Assembly (NCBI GenBank): GCA_034401795.1
Contig: CM067372.1
Span: 15,196,943-15,260,942, forward strand
Origin: Chaetoderma sp. LZ-2023a
Lineage: Eukaryota > Mollusca > Caudofoveata > Chaetodermatida > Chaetodermatidae
Direction of reading: 5' to 3'
DNA length: 64,000 nt
Of this stretch, positions 26,801-39,300 are shown piece by piece. Below the pieces are notes generated by a model. That model was not told the DNA's origin. It searched no databases and saw nothing but the letters and a program-made list of their open reading frames with translations. How positions within the stretch are numbered: the first letter of the stretch is position 1; each line of letters begins with the position of its first letter. The position numbers and the translations under genes are program-made.

Positions 26801-26931
26801 GTGGTGATGGTTGCTGATGAGGAGACTGGGTGTAATTACATGTTGTTATGATGTGGGTGGTGATGCTCGCTGATGAGGAGGCTAGGGGTAATTACATGTT
26901 GTTTTGATGTGGGTGGTGATGCTCGCTGATG
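15165..26931 (+). repeat. Block Y and copy Y' (each about 4.5 kb), offset 7,270 bp
   Basis: Y is about 15,165-19,661 and Y' about 22,435-26,931. The offset stays at 7,270 throughout. Marks are TACACGTTGTAAGATGTGGG (15,201 and 22,471), the odd GAGGTAGGTCGACATGG unit (17,122 and 24,392 at GTCGAC) and GGGTATAGTTTCAAATTATT (19,501 and 26,771). Differences are sparse substitutions, such as TCTTATG versus TGTTATG at about 16,942 and 24,212. Agreement stops at about 19,662 and 26,932. This is the largest near-identical pair seen in the middle domain. Confidence 0.88.
20950..22715 (+). repeat. Intra-array duplication, offset 1,339 bp
   Basis: About 20,955-21,370 matches 22,294-22,709. Marks are TGACGCTCGTTGATGAGGAGGG, the short GATGAGACACTGGGTG unit (21,061 and 22,400) and the AAGATGTGGGATGTGATGG unit. 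It lies at the end of X' and the beginning of Y', within the roughly 1.6 kb of extra monomers that separate them. It is therefore probably part of the event that lengthened the 5,652-bp period to 7,270 bp. Confidence 0.7.
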
Positions 26932-27235
26932 AGGAGGCTGAGTGCAATTACATGTTGTTATGACGTGGGTGGTGATGCTCGCTGATGAGACGCTTGGTGT
27001 ATTTACATGTTGTTATGATGTGGGCGGTGATGGTCGCTGATGAGGAGGCTGGGTGTAATTACATGTTGTTATGATGTGGGTGGTGATGGGTGCTGATGAG
27101 GAGGCTAGGTGTAATTACATGTTGTTATGATGTGTGTGGTGATGGTCGCTGATGAGGAGGCTGGGTGTAATTACGTGTTGTTATGATGTGCGTGGTGATG
27201 GTCGCTGATAAGGAAGCTAGGTGTAATTACATGTT

Positions 27236-27296
27236 GTTATGATGTGGGTGGTGATGGTTGCTGATGAGGAGGCTGGGTGTAATTATGATGTGGGTG
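27236..27296 (+). repeat. Deleted monomer (46 bp)
   Basis: The normal junction ATTACATGTTGTTATGATG is reduced to ATTATGATG at about 27,281-27,289, removing ten bases including half of the palindrome. The short direct repeat TTA on both sides would allow slippage or a small recombination deletion. Confidence 0.8.
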
Positions 27297-27916
27297 GTGA
27301 TGCTCGCTGATGAGGAGGCTAAGGCTAATTACATGTTGTTTTGATGTGGGTGGTGATGCTCGCTGATGAGGAGGCTGGGTGTAATTACATGTTGTTATGA
27401 TGTAGGTCGACATGGTCGCTTATGAGAAGGCTGGGTGTAATTACATGTTGTTATGATGTGTGTGGGGATGGTCGCTGATGAGGAGGCTGGTTGTAATTAC
27501 ATGTTGTTATGATGTGCGTGGTCATGGTCGCTGATAAGGAAGCTAGGTGTAATTACATGTTGTTATGATGTGGGTGGTGATGGTTGCTGATGAGGAGGCT
27601 GGGTGTAATTACATGTTGTTATGATGTGTGTGGTGATGGTTGCTGATGAAGAGGCTGGGTGTAATTACCTATTGTTCTGATGTGCGTGGTGATGGTCGCT
27701 GATGAGGAGGCTGAGTATAATTACATGTTGTTATGATGTGGGTGGTGATGGTCGGTGATGATGAGGCTGGGTGTAATTACAAGTTGTTATGTTGTGGGTG
27801 GTGATGCTCGCCGATGAGGAGGCTGGGTGTAATTACAATTTGTTATGATGTAGGAGGTGATGCTCCTTGATGAGGAGGCTGGGTGTAATTACAAGTTGTT
27901 ATAATGTGGGTGGTGA

Positions 27917-30060
27917 TGCTCGCTGATGAGGAGGCTGGGTGTAATTACAAGTTGTTATGATGTGGCAGGTGATGCACTCTGATGAGAAGGTTGGGTGTAA
28001 TTACATGTTGTTATGATGTGGGTGGTGATACTCGCCGATGAGGAGGCTGGGTATAATTACATGTTGTAATGATGTGGGTAGTGATGCTCACTGATTAGGA
28101 GGCTGGGTGTAATTACATGTTGTAATGATGTGGGTGGTGATGCTCGCTGATAAGGAGGCTGGGTGTAATGACATGTCGTTTTGATGTGGGTGGTGATGCT
28201 CGCTCATAAGGAGCCTGGGTGTAATAACATGTTGTTATGTTGTGGGTGGTGATGCTCGCTGATGAGGAGGCTCGGTGTAATTACATGTTGTTATGATGAG
28301 GGTGGTGATGCTCGCTGAGGAGGAGGCTGGGTGTAGTTACAAATTATTATGATGTGGGTGCGGATGGTCGCTGATGAGGAGGCTGGGTGTAATTACATGT
28401 TGTATTGATATGGATGGTGATACTCGCCGATGAGGAGGCTGGGTGTACTTACATGTTGTAATGATGTGGGTATTGATGCTCGCTGATGAGGAGGCTGGGT
28501 GTAATTACATGTTTTTATGATGTAGGTGGTGATGCTCGCTGATGAGGAGGCTGGGTGTAATTACATGTTGTTATGATGTGGGTGGGGATGGTCGCTGATG
28601 AGGAGACTGGGTGTAATTACATGTTGTTATGAAGTGGGTGGTGATACTCGCAGTTGAGGAGGCTGGGTGTAATTACATGTTGTTATGATGTGGGTGGGGA
28701 TGGTCGCTGATGAGGAGACTGGGTATAATTACATGTTTTTATGATGTGGGTGGTGATGGTCGCTGATGAGGAGGCTGGGTGTAACTACATGTTGTTATGA
28801 TGTGGGTGGTGATACTCGCCGATGAGGAGACTGGGTGTAATTACATGTTGTTATGATGAGGGTGGTGATACTCGCCGATGAGGAGGCTGGTTGTAATTAC
28901 ATGTTTTTATGATGTAGGTGGTGATGCTCGCTGATGAGGAGGCTGGGTGTAATTACAAGTTGTTATGATGTGGCAGGTGATGCGCTCTGATGAGAAGGTT
29001 GGGTGTAATTACATGTTGTTATGATGTGGGTGGTGATACTCGCCGATGAGGAGGCTGGGTATAATTACATGTTGTAATGATGTGGGTGGTGATGCTCACT
29101 GATTAGGAGGCTGGGTGTAATTACATGTTGTAATGATGTGGGTGGTGATGCTCGCTGATAAGGAGGCTGGGTGTAATGACATGTTGTTTTGATGTGGGTG
29201 GTGATGCTTGCTCATAAGGAGGCTGGGTGTAATAACATGTTGTCATGTTGTCGGTGGTGATGCTCGCTGATGAGGAGGCTCGGTGTAATTACATGTTGTT
29301 ATGATGAGAGTGGTGATGCTCGCTGAGGAGGAGGCTGGGTGTAGTTACAAATTATTATGATGTGGGTGCGGATGGTCGCTGATGAGGAGGCTGGGTGTAA
29401 TTACATGTTGTATTGATATGGATGGTGATACTCGCCGATGAGGAGGCTGGGTGTACTTACATGTTGTAATGATGTGGGTATTGATTCTCGCTGATGAGGA
29501 GGCTGGGTGTAATTACATGTTTTTATGATGTAGGTGGTGGTGCTCGGTGATGAGGAGGCTGGGTGTAATTACATGTTGTTATGATGTGGGTGGGGATGGT
29601 CGCTGATGAGGAGACTGGGTGTAATTACATGTTGTTATGAAGTGGGTGGTGATACTCGCAGTTGAGGAGGCTGGGTGTAATTACATGGTGTTATGATGTG
29701 GGTGGTGATGGTCGCTGATGAGGAGGCTTGGTGTAATTACATGTCGTCATGATGTGGGTGGTGATCGTCGCTGATGAGGAGGCCGGGTATAATTACATGT
29801 TTTTATGATGTGGGTGGTGATGGTCGCTGATGAGGAGGCTGGGTGTAACTACATGTTGTTATGATGTGGGTGGTGATACTCGCCGATGAGGAGACTGGGT
29901 GTAATTACATGTTGTTATGATGAGGGTGGTGATACTCGCCGATGAGGAGGCTGGGTGTAATTACATGTTGTAATGATGTGGGTGGTGATTCTCGAGTATG
30001 AGGAGGCTGGTTGTAATTACATGTTTTTATGATGTAGGTGGTGATGCTCGCTGATGAGGA
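27917..30060 (+). repeat. Tandem duplication, 1,008-bp unit (18 monomers)
   Basis: Copy 1 is about 27,917-28,924 and copy 2 about 28,925-30,060. Marks are TGTGGCAGGTGATGC (27,961 and 28,969), GATGCTCACTGATTAGGAGG (28,083 and 29,091) and ACTCGCAGTTGAGG (28,647 and 29,655). Near the end of copy 2 the offset grows from 1,008 to 1,064 and then 1,120 bp, so whole monomers were added in copy 2 or lost in copy 1. Confidence 0.8.
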
Positions 30061-30440
30061 GGCTGGGTGTAATTACATGTTGTTATGATGTGGGTGGGGA
30101 TGGTCGCTGATGAGGAGACAGGGTGTAATTACATGTTGTTATGAAGTGGGTGGTGATACTCGCCGATGAGGAGGCTGTGTGTAATTACATGTCATTATGA
30201 TGTGGGTGGAGATGGTCGCTGACGAGGAGGCTGGGTGTAATTACATGTTGTCATGATGTGGGTGGTGATGGTCGCTGATGAGGAGGCTGGGTGTAATTAC
30301 ATGTTGTTATGATGTGGGTGGGGATGGTCGCTGATGAGGAGATTGGGTGTAATTACATATTGTGATGAAGTGGTTGGTGATACTCGCGGATGAGGAGGCT
30401 GGGTGTAATTACATGTTGTTATGATGTGGGTGGTGATGGT

Positions 30441-31412
30441 CGCTGATGAGGAGGCTGCGTGTATTTACATATTGTTATGATGTGGGTGGTGATGCTCGCT
30501 GATGAGGAGGCTGGGTGTAATAACATGTTGGTATGATGTGGGTGTTGATGGTCACCGATGAGTAGGCTTGGTGTAATTAAATGTTGTTATGATATGGGTG
30601 GTGATGCTCGTTGATGAGGAGGCTGGGTGTAATTACATATTGTTATGATGTGTGTGGTGATGGTCACTGAAGATGAGGCTGGGTGTAATTAAATGCTGTT
30701 ATGATGTGGGTAGTGATGCTTGCTGATGAGAATGCTGGGTGTAATTACATGTAGTTGTGATGTGGGTGGTGATGCTCGCTGATGAGTAGGCTGGGTGTAA
30801 TTACATGTTGGTATGATGTGGGTGTTGATGGTCACCGATGAGGAGGCTTGGTGTAATTAAATGTTGTTATGATATTGGTGGTGATGCTCGTTGATGAGGA
30901 GGCTGGGTGTAATAACATGTTGTTATGATGTGGGTGGTGATGCTCGCTGATGAGGAGGCTGGGTGTAATTACATGTTTTTAGGATGTGGGTGGTGATGGT
31001 CGCTGATGAGGAGGCTGGGTGTAATTACATGTTGTTATGATGTGGGTGGTGTTGCTCGCCGATGAGGAGGCTGGGTGTAATTACATGTTGGTATGATGTG
31101 GGTGGTGATGGTCGCTGATGACGAGGCTGCGTGTATTTACATATTGTTATGATGTGGGTGGTGATGCTCGCTGATGAGGAGGCTGGGTGTAATAACATGT
31201 TGGTATGATGTGGGTGTTGATGGTCACCGATGAGGAGGCTAGGTGTAATTAAATGTTGTTATGATATGGGTGGTGATGCTCGTTGATGAGGAGGCTGGGT
31301 GTAATTACATATTGTTATGATGTGTGTGGTGATGGTCACTGAAGATGAGGCTGGGTGTAATTAAATGCTGTTATGATGTGGGTAGTGATGCTTGCTGATG
31401 AGAAGGCTGGGT
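30441..31412 (+). repeat. Duplication, offset 672 bp (12 monomers)
   Basis: About 30,441-30,740 matches 31,113-31,412. Marks are GGCTGCGTGTATTTACATATTG, the GGTATGATGTGGGTGTTGATGG unit with GTCACCGATG, AATTAAATG, and GAAGATGAGGCTGG. From here rightwards the GGTGTTGATGGTCAC variant becomes common, while the GCGCTCTG and GTCGAC variants that mark the left and middle domains largely disappear. Confidence 0.7.
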
Positions 31413-34400
31413 GTAATTACATGTTGTTATGATGTGGGTGGTGATGCTCGCTGATGAGGAGGCTGGGTGTAATTACATGTTGTTATGATGTGGGTGGTGA
31501 TGGTCACTGAAGAGGAGGCTGCGTGTATTTACATATTGTTATGATGTGGGTGGTGATGCTCGCTGATGAGGAGGCTGGGTGTAATTACATGTTGGTATGA
31601 TGTGGGTGTTGATGGTCACCGATAAGGAGGCTTGGTGTAATTAAATGTTGTTATGATATGGGTGGTGATGCTCGTTGATGAGGAGGCTGGGTGTAATTAC
31701 ATGTTGTTATGATGTGGGTGGTGATGCTCGCAGATGAGGAGGCTGGGTGTAATTACATGTTGTTATGATTTTGGTGGTGATGGTCGCTGATGAAGAGGCT
31801 GGGTGTTATTACATGTTATTTTGATGTGGGTGGTGATGCTCACTGAAGAGGAGGCTGGGTGTAATTACATGTTGTTATGATGTGGGTGGTGATTCTCGCT
31901 CATGAGAAGGCTGGGTGTAGTTACAAATTATTATGATGTTGCTGGTGATGCTCGCTGTTGAGGAAGCTGGGTGTAATTACATGTTGTTCTGTGGTGGGTG
32001 GTGATGCTCGCTGATGAGGAGGCTGGGTGTAATTACGAATTATTATGATGTGGGTGGTGATGGTCGCTGATGAGGTGGCTGGGTGTAATTACAAGTTGTT
32101 ATGATGTGAGTGGTGATGCTCGCTCATGAAGAGGCTGGCTGTAATTATATGGTGTTATGATGTTGTTGGTGATGCTCGCTGATGAGGAGGCTGGGTATTA
32201 TTACATGGTGTTTTGATTTGGGTGGTGATACCCGCCGAAGAGGGGGCTGGGTGTAATTACATGTTGTATGATGTGGGTGGTGATTATCGTTGATGAGGAG
32301 GCTGGGTGTAATTACATGTTATTATGGTGTGGGTGGTGATGCTCACTGAAGAGAAGGATGGGTGTAATTACAAGATTTTATGACGTGGGTGGTGATGCTG
32401 GTTGATGAGGAGGCTGGGTGTAATTACATGTTGGTATGATGTGGGTGTTGATGGTCACTGATGAGGAGGCTGGGGATAATTATATGTTGTTATGATGTGG
32501 GTGGTGATTATAGCTAATGAGGAGGCTGGGTGTAATTACATGTTTTTATGATGTGGGTGGTGCTGGTCGCTGATGAGGAGGCTGGGTGTATTTACATGTT
32601 GTTATGATGATGGTGGTGATGCTCGTTGATGAGGAGGCTGGGTGTAATTACATGGTGTTATGATGTGGGTGGTGATGCTCACTGAAGAGGAGGCTGGGTG
32701 TAATTACATGTTGTTATGATGTGGGTGGTGATGCTCGCTGATGAGGAGGCTGGGTGTAATTACATTTTGTTATGATGTGGGTGGTGATGCTGGTTGATGA
32801 GGAGGCTGGGTGTAATTACATGTTGGTATGATGTGGGTGTTTATGGTCACTGATGAGGAGGCTGGGGGTAATTATATGTTGTTATGATGTGGGTGGTGAT
32901 TCTAGCTAATGAGGAGGCTGGGTGTAATTACATGTTTTTATGATGTGGGTGGTGCTGGTCGCTGATGAGGAGGCTGGGTGTATTTACATGTTGTTATGAT
33001 GATGGTGGTGATGCTCGTTGATGAGGAGGCTGGGTGTAATTACATGTTGTTATGATGTGGGTGGTGATGGTCACTGACGAGGAGGCTGGGTATATTTACA
33101 TGTTGTTATGATGTGGGTGGTGATGCTCGCTGATGAGGAGGCTGGGTGTAATTACATGTTGGTATGATGTGGGTGTTGATGGTCACTGATGAGGAGGCTG
33201 GGTGTAATTACATGTTTTTATGATGTGGGTGGTGATGGTCGCTGATGAGGAGACTGGGTGTATTTACATGTTGTTTTGATGTGGGTGGTGATGGTCACTG
33301 AAGAGGATGCTGGGTGTAATTACATGTTGTTATGATGTGGGTAGTGATGCTCGCTGATGAGAAGGCTGGGTGTAATTACATTTTGTTTTGATGTGGATGG
33401 TGATGCTCGCTGATGACGAGGCTGAGTGTATTTACAAGTTGTTACAATGTGGGTGGTGATGGTCACTGATGAGGAGCCTGGGTGTAATTACATGTTGTTA
33501 TGATGTGGGTGGTGATTCTCGCTGATGAGGACGATCGGTGTAATTACATGTTTTTATGGTGTGGGTGGTGATGGTCGCTGATGAGGAGGCTGGGTGTATT
33601 TACATGTTGTTATGAAGTGGGTGGTGATGCTCGTTGATAAGGAGGCTGGGTGTAAATACATGTTGTTATGATGTGGGCAGTGATGCTCGCTGAAGAGGAG
33701 GCGGGTATATTTACATATTGGTGTGATGTGGGTGGTGATGCTCGCTGATGAGGAAGCTGGGTGTAATTACATGTTGGTATGATGTGGGTGTTGATGGTCT
33801 CTGAAGATGAGGCTGGGTGTAATTACATGTTGTTATGATGTGGGTGGTGATGGTCGCTGATGAAGTGGCTGGGTGTATTTACATGTTGTTATGATGTTGG
33901 TGGTGATGGTCGTTGATGAGGAGGCTGGGTGTAATTACAGGTTGTTATGATGTGGGTGGTGATGGTCACTGAAGAGGAGGCTGCATGTATTTACATATTA
34001 TTATGATGTGGGTGGTGATGCTCGCTGATGAGGAGGCTGGGTGTAATTACATGTTGGTATGATGTGGGTGTTGATGGTCACCGATGAGGAGGCTGGGTGT
34101 AATTAAATGTTGTTATGATATGGGTGGTGATGCTCGTTGATGAGGTGGATGGGTGTAATTACATGTTGTTATGATGTGGGTGGTGATGGTCACTGAAGAT
34201 GAGGCTGGGTGTAATTAAATGTTATTATGATGTGGGTAGTGATGCTTGCTGATGAGAAGGCTGGGTGTAATTACATGTTGTTGTGATGTTGGTGGTGATG
34301 CTCGCTGATGAGGAGGCTGGGTGTAATTACATGTTGGTATGATGTGGGTGTTGATGGTCACCGATGAGGAGGCTGGGTGTAATTACATGTTTTTAGGATG

Positions 34401-34689
34401 TAGGTGGTGATGGTCGCTGATGAGGAGGCTGGGTGTAATTACATGTTGTTATGATGTGGGTGGTGTTGCTCGCCGTTGAGGAAGCTGGGTGTAATTACTT
34501 GTTGTTATGATGTGGGTGGTGATGCTCGCTCACTGAGGAAGCTGGGTGTATTTACAAGTTGTGATGATGTGGGTGGTGATGGGCACTGCTGAGGAAGCTG
34601 GATGTAATTACATGTTTTTATGATGTGGGTGGTGATGGTCGCTGATGAGGAGGCTGCGTGTATTTACATATTGTTATGATGTGGGTGGT

Positions 34690-35371
34690 GATGCTCGCTG
34701 ATGAGGAGGCTGGGTGTAATTACATGTTGTTATGTGGTGGGTGGTGATGCTCACTGAAGAGGAGGCTGGGTGTAATTACATGTTGTATGATGTGGGTGGT
34801 GATGCTCGTTGATGAGGAGGCTGGGTGTAATTACATGTTGTTATGATGTGGGTGGTGATTCTCGCTGATGAAGAGGCTGGTCGTAATTACATGTTTTTAT
34901 GATGTGGGTGGTGATGGTGGCTCATGAGGAGGCTGGGTGTATTTACATGTTTTTATGATATGGGTGGTGATGCTCGTTGATGAGGAGGCTGGGTGTAATT
35001 ACATGTTGTTATTGTTATGATGTGGGTGGTGATGCTCGCTGATGAGGAGGCTGGGTGTAATTACATGTTGTTATGTGGTGGGTGGTGATGCTCACTGAAG
35101 AGGAGGCTGGGTGTAATTACATGTTGTATGATGTGGGTGGTGATGCTCGTTGATGAGGAGGCTGGGTGTAATTACATGTTGTTATGATGTGGGTGGTGAT
35201 TCTCGCTGATGAAGAGGCTGGTCGTAATTACATGTTTTTATGATGTGGGTGGTGATGGTGGCTCATGAGGAGGCTGGGTGTATTTACATGTTTTTATGAT
35301 ATGGGTGGTGATGCTCGTTGATGAGGAGGCTGGGTGTAATTACATGTTGTTATTGTTATGATGTGGGTGGT
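34690..35371 (+). repeat. Tandem duplication, 341-bp unit (six monomers, one enlarged)
   Basis: About 34,690-35,030 is followed immediately by a near-identical 35,031-35,371. The TATGTGGTGGGTGG mark at 34,731 recurs at 35,072. Each copy ends in a 62-bp monomer containing GTTATTGTTATGATG, which has six extra bases relative to the normal GTTATGATG. This explains why 341 exceeds 6 x 56. Confidence 0.85.
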
Positions 35372-35400
35372 GATGCTCGCTGATGAGGAGGCTGGGTGTA

Positions 35401-36370
35401 ATTACATGTTGGTATGATGTGGGTGTTGATGGTCACCGATGAGGAGGCTGGGTGTAATTAAATATTGTTATGATATGGGTGGTGATGCCCGTTGATGAGG
35501 AGGCTGGGTTTAATTACATGTTGTTATGATATGGGTGGTGATGGTCACTGAAGATGAGGCTGGGTGCATTTACATATTGTTATGATGTGGGTGGTGATGC
35601 TCGCTGATGGGGAGGCTGGGTGTAATTACATGTTGGTATGATGTGGGTGTTGATGGTCACCGATGAGGAGGCTGGGTGTAATTAAATATTGTTATGATAT
35701 GGGTGGTGATGCTCGTTGATGAGGAGGCTGGGTGTAATTACATGTTGTTATGATATGGTTGGTGATGGTCACTGAAGATGAGGCTGGGTGTAATTACATG
35801 TTGTTATGATGTGGGTGGTGATGCTCGCTGATGAGGAGGCTGGGTGTAATTACATGTTTTTAGGATGTGGGTGGTGATGGTCGCTGATGAGGAGGCTGGG
35901 TGTAATTACATTTTGTTATGATGTGGGTGGTGTTGCTCGCCGATGAGGAGGCTGGGTGTAATTACATGTTGTTATGATGTGGGTGGTGATGCTCGCTAAT
36001 GAGGAAACTGGGTGTATTTACATGTTGGTATGATGTGGGTGTTGATGGTCACCGATGAGGAGGCTGGGTGTAATTAAATATTGTTATGATATGGGTGGTG
36101 ATGCTCGTTGATGAGGAGGCTGGGTGTAATTACATGTTGTTATGATATGGTTGGTGATGGTCACTGAAGATGAGGCTGGGTGTAATTACATGTTGTTATG
36201 ATGTGGGTGGTGATGCTCGCTGATGAGGAGGCTGGGTGTAATTACATGTTTTTAGGATGTGGGTGGTGATGGTCGCTGATGAGGAGGCTGGGTGTAATTA
36301 CATTTTGTTATGATGTGGGTGGTGTTGCTCGCCGATGAGGAGGCTGGGTGTAATTACATGTTGTTAAGCT
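35401..36370 (+). repeat. Nested 224-bp and 392-bp tandem duplications
   Basis: The GTTGGTATGATGTGGGTGTT unit followed by AATTAAATATTGTTATGATA occurs at about 35,408, 35,632 and 36,024, giving periods of 224 (4 monomers) and 392 bp (7 monomers). The 392-bp copies (about 35,625-36,016 and 36,017-36,360) also share the TTTTTAGGATGTGG and CATTTTGTTATG units. Short multiples of the monomer are thus amplified side by side. Confidence 0.75.
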
Positions 36371-39300
36371 GTGGGTGGTGATGCTCGCAGATGAGGAGGC
36401 TGGGTGTAATTACATGTTGTTAGGATGTTGGTGGTGATGGTCGCTGATGAAGAGGCTGGATGCAATTACATGTTGTTGTGATGTGGGTGGCGATGCTCGC
36501 TGATGAGGAGGCTGGGTGTAATTACATGTTGTTATGATGTGGGTGGTGATTTTAGCTCATGAGAAGGCTGGGTGTAGTTACAAATTATTATGATGTGGGT
36601 GGTGATGGTCGCTGATGAGGAGGCTGGGTGTAATTACATGTTTTTATGATGTGGGTGGTGATGGTCGCTTATGAGGAGGCTGGGTGTATTTACATGTTTT
36701 TATGATGTGGGTGGTGATTCTCGCTGATGAAGAGGATGGGCGTAATTACATGTTTTTATGATGTGGGTGGTGATGCTCGTTGATGAGGAGGCTGGGTGTA
36801 ATTACATGTTGTTATTGTTATGATGTGGGTGGTGATGGTCGCTGATGAGGAGGCTCGGTGTAATTACATGTTGTTATGATGTGGGTGGTGATTCTCGCTG
36901 ATGAGTAGGCTGGGTGTAATTCCAAGTTTTTATGATGTGGGTGGTGCTGGTCGCTTATGAGGAGGCTGGGTGTATTTACATGTTGTTATGATGTGGGTGG
37001 TGATGCTCGTTGATGAGGAGGCTGGGTGTAATTACATGTTGTTATGATGTGGGTGTTGATGGTCACTGATGAGGAGGCTGAGTGTAAGTATATGTTGTTA
37101 TGATGTGGGTGGTGATTCTCGCTGATGAGTAGGCTGGGTGTAATTACATGTTTTTATGATGTGGGTGGTGCTGGTCGCTTATGAGGAGGCTGTGTGTATT
37201 TACATGTTGTTATGATGTGGGTGGTGATGCTCGTTGATGAGGAGGCTGGGTGTAATTACATGTTGTGATGATGTGTGTCGTGATGGTCGCTGATGGGGAG
37301 GCTGGGTGTATTTACATGTTGTTATGATGTGGGTGGTGATGGTCACTGAAGAGGAGACTGGATATAATTACATGTTGTTATGATGTATGTAGTGATGCTC
37401 GCTGATGGGAAGGCTGGGTGTAATTACATGTTGTTTTGATGTGGGTGGTGATGCTCACTGATGAGGAGGCTGGGTGTATTTACAAGTTGTTACGATGTGG
37501 GTGGTGATGGTCACTGATGAGGAGGCTGGGTGTAATTACATGTTGTTATGATGTGGGTGGTGATTCTCGCTGATGAGGACGCTCGGTGTAATTACATGTT
37601 TTTATGATGTGGGTGGTGATGGTCGCTGATGAGGACACTGGGTGTAATTACATGTTGTTATGATGTGGGTGTTGATGGTCACTGATGAGGAGGCTGGGTG
37701 TAAGTATATGTTGTTATGATGTGGGTGGTGATTCTCGCTGATGAGTAGGCTGGGTGTAATTACATGTTTTATGATGTGGGTGGTGCTGGTCGCTTATGAG
37801 GAGGCTGTGTGTATTTACATGTTGTTATGATGTGGGTGGTGTTGCTCGTTGATGAGGAGGCTGGGTGTAATTACATGTTGTGATGATGTGTGTGGTGATG
37901 GTCGCTGATGGGGAGGCTGGGTGTATTTACATGTTGTTATGATGTGGGTGGTGATGGTCACTGAAGAGGAGACTGGATGTAATTACATGTTGTTATGATG
38001 TATGTTGTGATGCTCGCTGATGGGAAGGCTGGGTGTAATTACATGTTGTTTTGATGTGGGTGGTGATGCTCGCTGATGAGGAGGCTGGGTGTATTTACAA
38101 GTTGTTACGATGTGGGTGGTGATGGTCACTGATGAGGAGGCTGGGTGTAATTACATGTTGTTATGATGTGGGTGGTGATTCTCGCTGATGAGGACGATCG
38201 GTGTAATTACATGTTTTTATGATGTGGGTGGTGATGGTCGCTGATGAGGAGGCTGCGTGTATTTACATATTGTTATGATGTGGGTGGTGATGCTCGCTGA
38301 TGAGGAGGCTGGGTGTAATTACATGTTGATATGTGGTGGGTGGTGATGCTCACTGAAGAGGAGGCTGGGTGTAATTACATGTTGTATGATGTGGGTGGTG
38401 ATGCTCGTTGATGAGGAGGCTGGGTGTAATTATATGTTGTTATGATGTGGGTGGTGATTCTCGCTGATGAAGAGGCTGGTCGTACTTACATGTTTTTATG
38501 ATGTGGGTGGTGATGGTGGCTCATGAGGAGGCTGGGTGTATTTACATGTTTTTATGATATGGGTGGTGATGCTCGTTGATGAGGAAGCTGGGTGTAATTA
38601 CATGTTGTTATTGTTATGATGTGGGTGGTGATGGTCGCTGATGAGGAGGCTGGGTGTAATTACATGTTGTTATGATATGGGTCGTGATGGTCACTGAAGA
38701 TGAGGCTGGGTGTAATTACATGTTGGTATGATGTGGGTGTTGATGGTCACCGATGAGGAGGCTGGGTGTAATTAAATATTGTTATGATATGGGTGGTGAT
38801 GCTCGTTGATGAGGAGGCTGGGTGTAATTACATGTTGTTATGATATGGGTGGTGATGGTCACTGAAGATGAGGCTGGGTGTATTTACATATTGTTATGAT
38901 GTGGGTGGTGATGCTCGTTGATGAGGAGGCTTGGTGTAATTACATGTTGTTATGATATGGTTGGTGATGGTCACTGAAGATGAGGCTGGGTGTAATTACA
39001 TGTTGTTATGATGTGGGTGGTGATGCTCGCTGATGAGGAGGCTGGGTGTAATTACATGTTTTTAGGATGTGGGTGGTGATGGTCGCTGATGAGGAGGCTG
39101 GGTGTAATTACATTTTGTTATGATGTGGGTGGTGTTGCTCGCCGATGAGGAGGCTGGGTGTAATTACATGTTGTTATGATGTGGGTGGTGATGCTCGCTA
39201 ATGAGGAAGCTGGGTGTATTTACAAGTTGTTATGGTGTGGGTGGTGATGGTCACTGATGAGGAGGCTGGATGTAATTACATGTTTTTATGATGTAGGTGG

